The notes below the pieces were generated by a model. The model saw nothing but the letters and a program-made list of their open reading frames with translations. It was not told the DNA's origin and did no database searches. DNA of 31,988 nt, from the NCBI RefSeq assembly GCF_047920995.1, contig NZ_JBLRWZ010000031.1:1-31988 (forward strand), read 5' to 3'. Positions 31,604 through 31,988 of the stretch are shown here, piece after piece (the stretch's first letter is position 1; each line of letters starts with the position of its first letter). The DNA is from Aliidiomarina sp047920995 (GTDB taxonomy: Bacteria > Pseudomonadota > Gammaproteobacteria > Enterobacterales > Alteromonadaceae). The position numbers and the translations under genes were made by a program.

Positions 31604-31988
31604 ATGCAGTGGACACCTGAAAGCTGGCGGAAATTTCCAATTCAACAGCAACCTACATACGCAGATCAAGCAGTACTTGCTACTGTGGAATCGCAACTGA
31701 AGCGTTATCCACCGTTAGTGTTTGCTGAAGAAATCCGTCGGTTACAAAGCCATTTGGGCGATGTGTGTCACGGCAATGCCTTTTTGCTGCAAGGGGGCGA
31801 TTGCGCCGAATCGTTTCGCGATTTCACGGCCCCAAAAATTCGCGACACCTTCAAAGTGATGCTGCAAATGGCTATCGTAATGACCTTTGCTGGTGAAGTA
31901 CCTGTAGTAAAGGTTGCCCGCATGGCGGGGCAATTTGCAAAGCCACGTTCTAGTAATGAAGAGGTAATTGAAGGCGTATCGTTGCCGA
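31604..31988 (+). CDS. Class II DAHP synthase, 3'-truncated by the window end
   Basis: DAHP synthase joins phosphoenolpyruvate and erythrose 4-phosphate, the first step of the shikimate pathway. The visible 128 residues begin MQWTPESWRKFPIQQQPTYAD, the typical opening of the class II (plant/Mycobacterium type) enzyme, and contain FAEEIRRLQ, LLQGGDCAESF (metal-binding Cys) and VARMAGQFAKPRS. This class is unrelated in sequence to the AroF/G/H isozymes of E. coli. AAAGGA at 31591-31596 sets the start. The rest of the gene (normally about 450 residues) lies beyond the window. Confidence 0.9.
   Translation, partial: MQWTPESWRKFPIQQQPTYADQAVLATVESQLKRYPPLVFAEEIRRLQSHLGDVCHGNAFLLQGGDCAESFRDFTAPKIRDTFKVMLQMAIVMTFAGEVPVVKVARMAGQFAKPRSSNEEVIEGVSLP

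Noticed and set aside
31512..31700. 62-codon open frame before and over the DAHP synthase start
   Set aside because: It overlaps the well-supported class II DAHP synthase start in another frame and lacks a ribosome site.

Overview
The window is ordinary, densely coded chromosomal DNA from a gammaproteobacterium. The gene orders rluC/maf/yceD-rpmF-plsX-fabH-fabD-fabG-acpP-pabC-mltG-tmk-holB-tatD and ydjA/sppA-ansA match the enterobacterial backbone. The argC-B-F-G-H(A) operon, whose argH carries an acetyltransferase tail, points to the marine Alteromonadales/Vibrio side of the class. An Idiomarina-like genome would fit the moderate GC, but that placement is inference. I saw no tRNA, rRNA, CRISPR array, insertion sequence or prophage gene.

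Layout. (1) 1-2207: the 3' part of rluC, a HAD phosphatase and the convergent maf. (2) 2322-7426: the yceD-rpmF-plsX-fabHDG-acpP fatty-acid/ribosomal-protein block, closed by a strong intrinsic terminator. fabF, which normally sits next, is absent. (3) 7555-11808: pabC-mltG-tmk-holB-tatD, tightly packed. (4) 11809-12138: a non-coding stretch with a leftward terminator and a possible tiny ORF. (5) 12139-15150: leftward sppA-ansA, divergent from ydjA. (6) 15842-21956: an arginine operon behind an ARG-box-like site. ArgC and ArgB are one 619-residue polypeptide, then ArgF, ArgG and an ArgH-GNAT fusion, ending in a bidirectional terminator shared with asnS. (7) 22025-23577: asnS and a 12-bp tandem repeat. 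(8) 23600-29106: the biotin locus, bioA divergent from bioBFCD around a BirA-type operator. (9) 29110-31988: pepE, htpX with a flavin-reductase-like gene, and the start of a class II DAHP synthase.

How the genes work together. The fab block makes malonyl-ACP and runs initiation and the first reduction on ACP; the elongating synthase FabF must be encoded elsewhere. The bio locus draws on the same malonyl-ACP machinery through BioC, and then carries pimeloyl-ACP through BioF, BioA, BioD and BioB; BioH is not present here. The arg operon's four genes encode six predicted activities, from acetylglutamate formation to arginine, leaving ArgD and the deacetylation step (ArgE/ArgJ) to be supplied elsewhere.

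The most unusual item is the in-frame ArgC-ArgB fusion, in the order opposite to the fungal ArgB-ArgC precursor. The other items worth a second look are the missing fabF, a yceD promoter placed so close to the start codon that the mRNA would be almost leaderless, the 12-bp repeat in front of asnS, a Shine-Dalgarno-led mini-ORF that runs into a terminator, and a dense cluster of GATC sites in argH. I did not find a convincing wholly new system.
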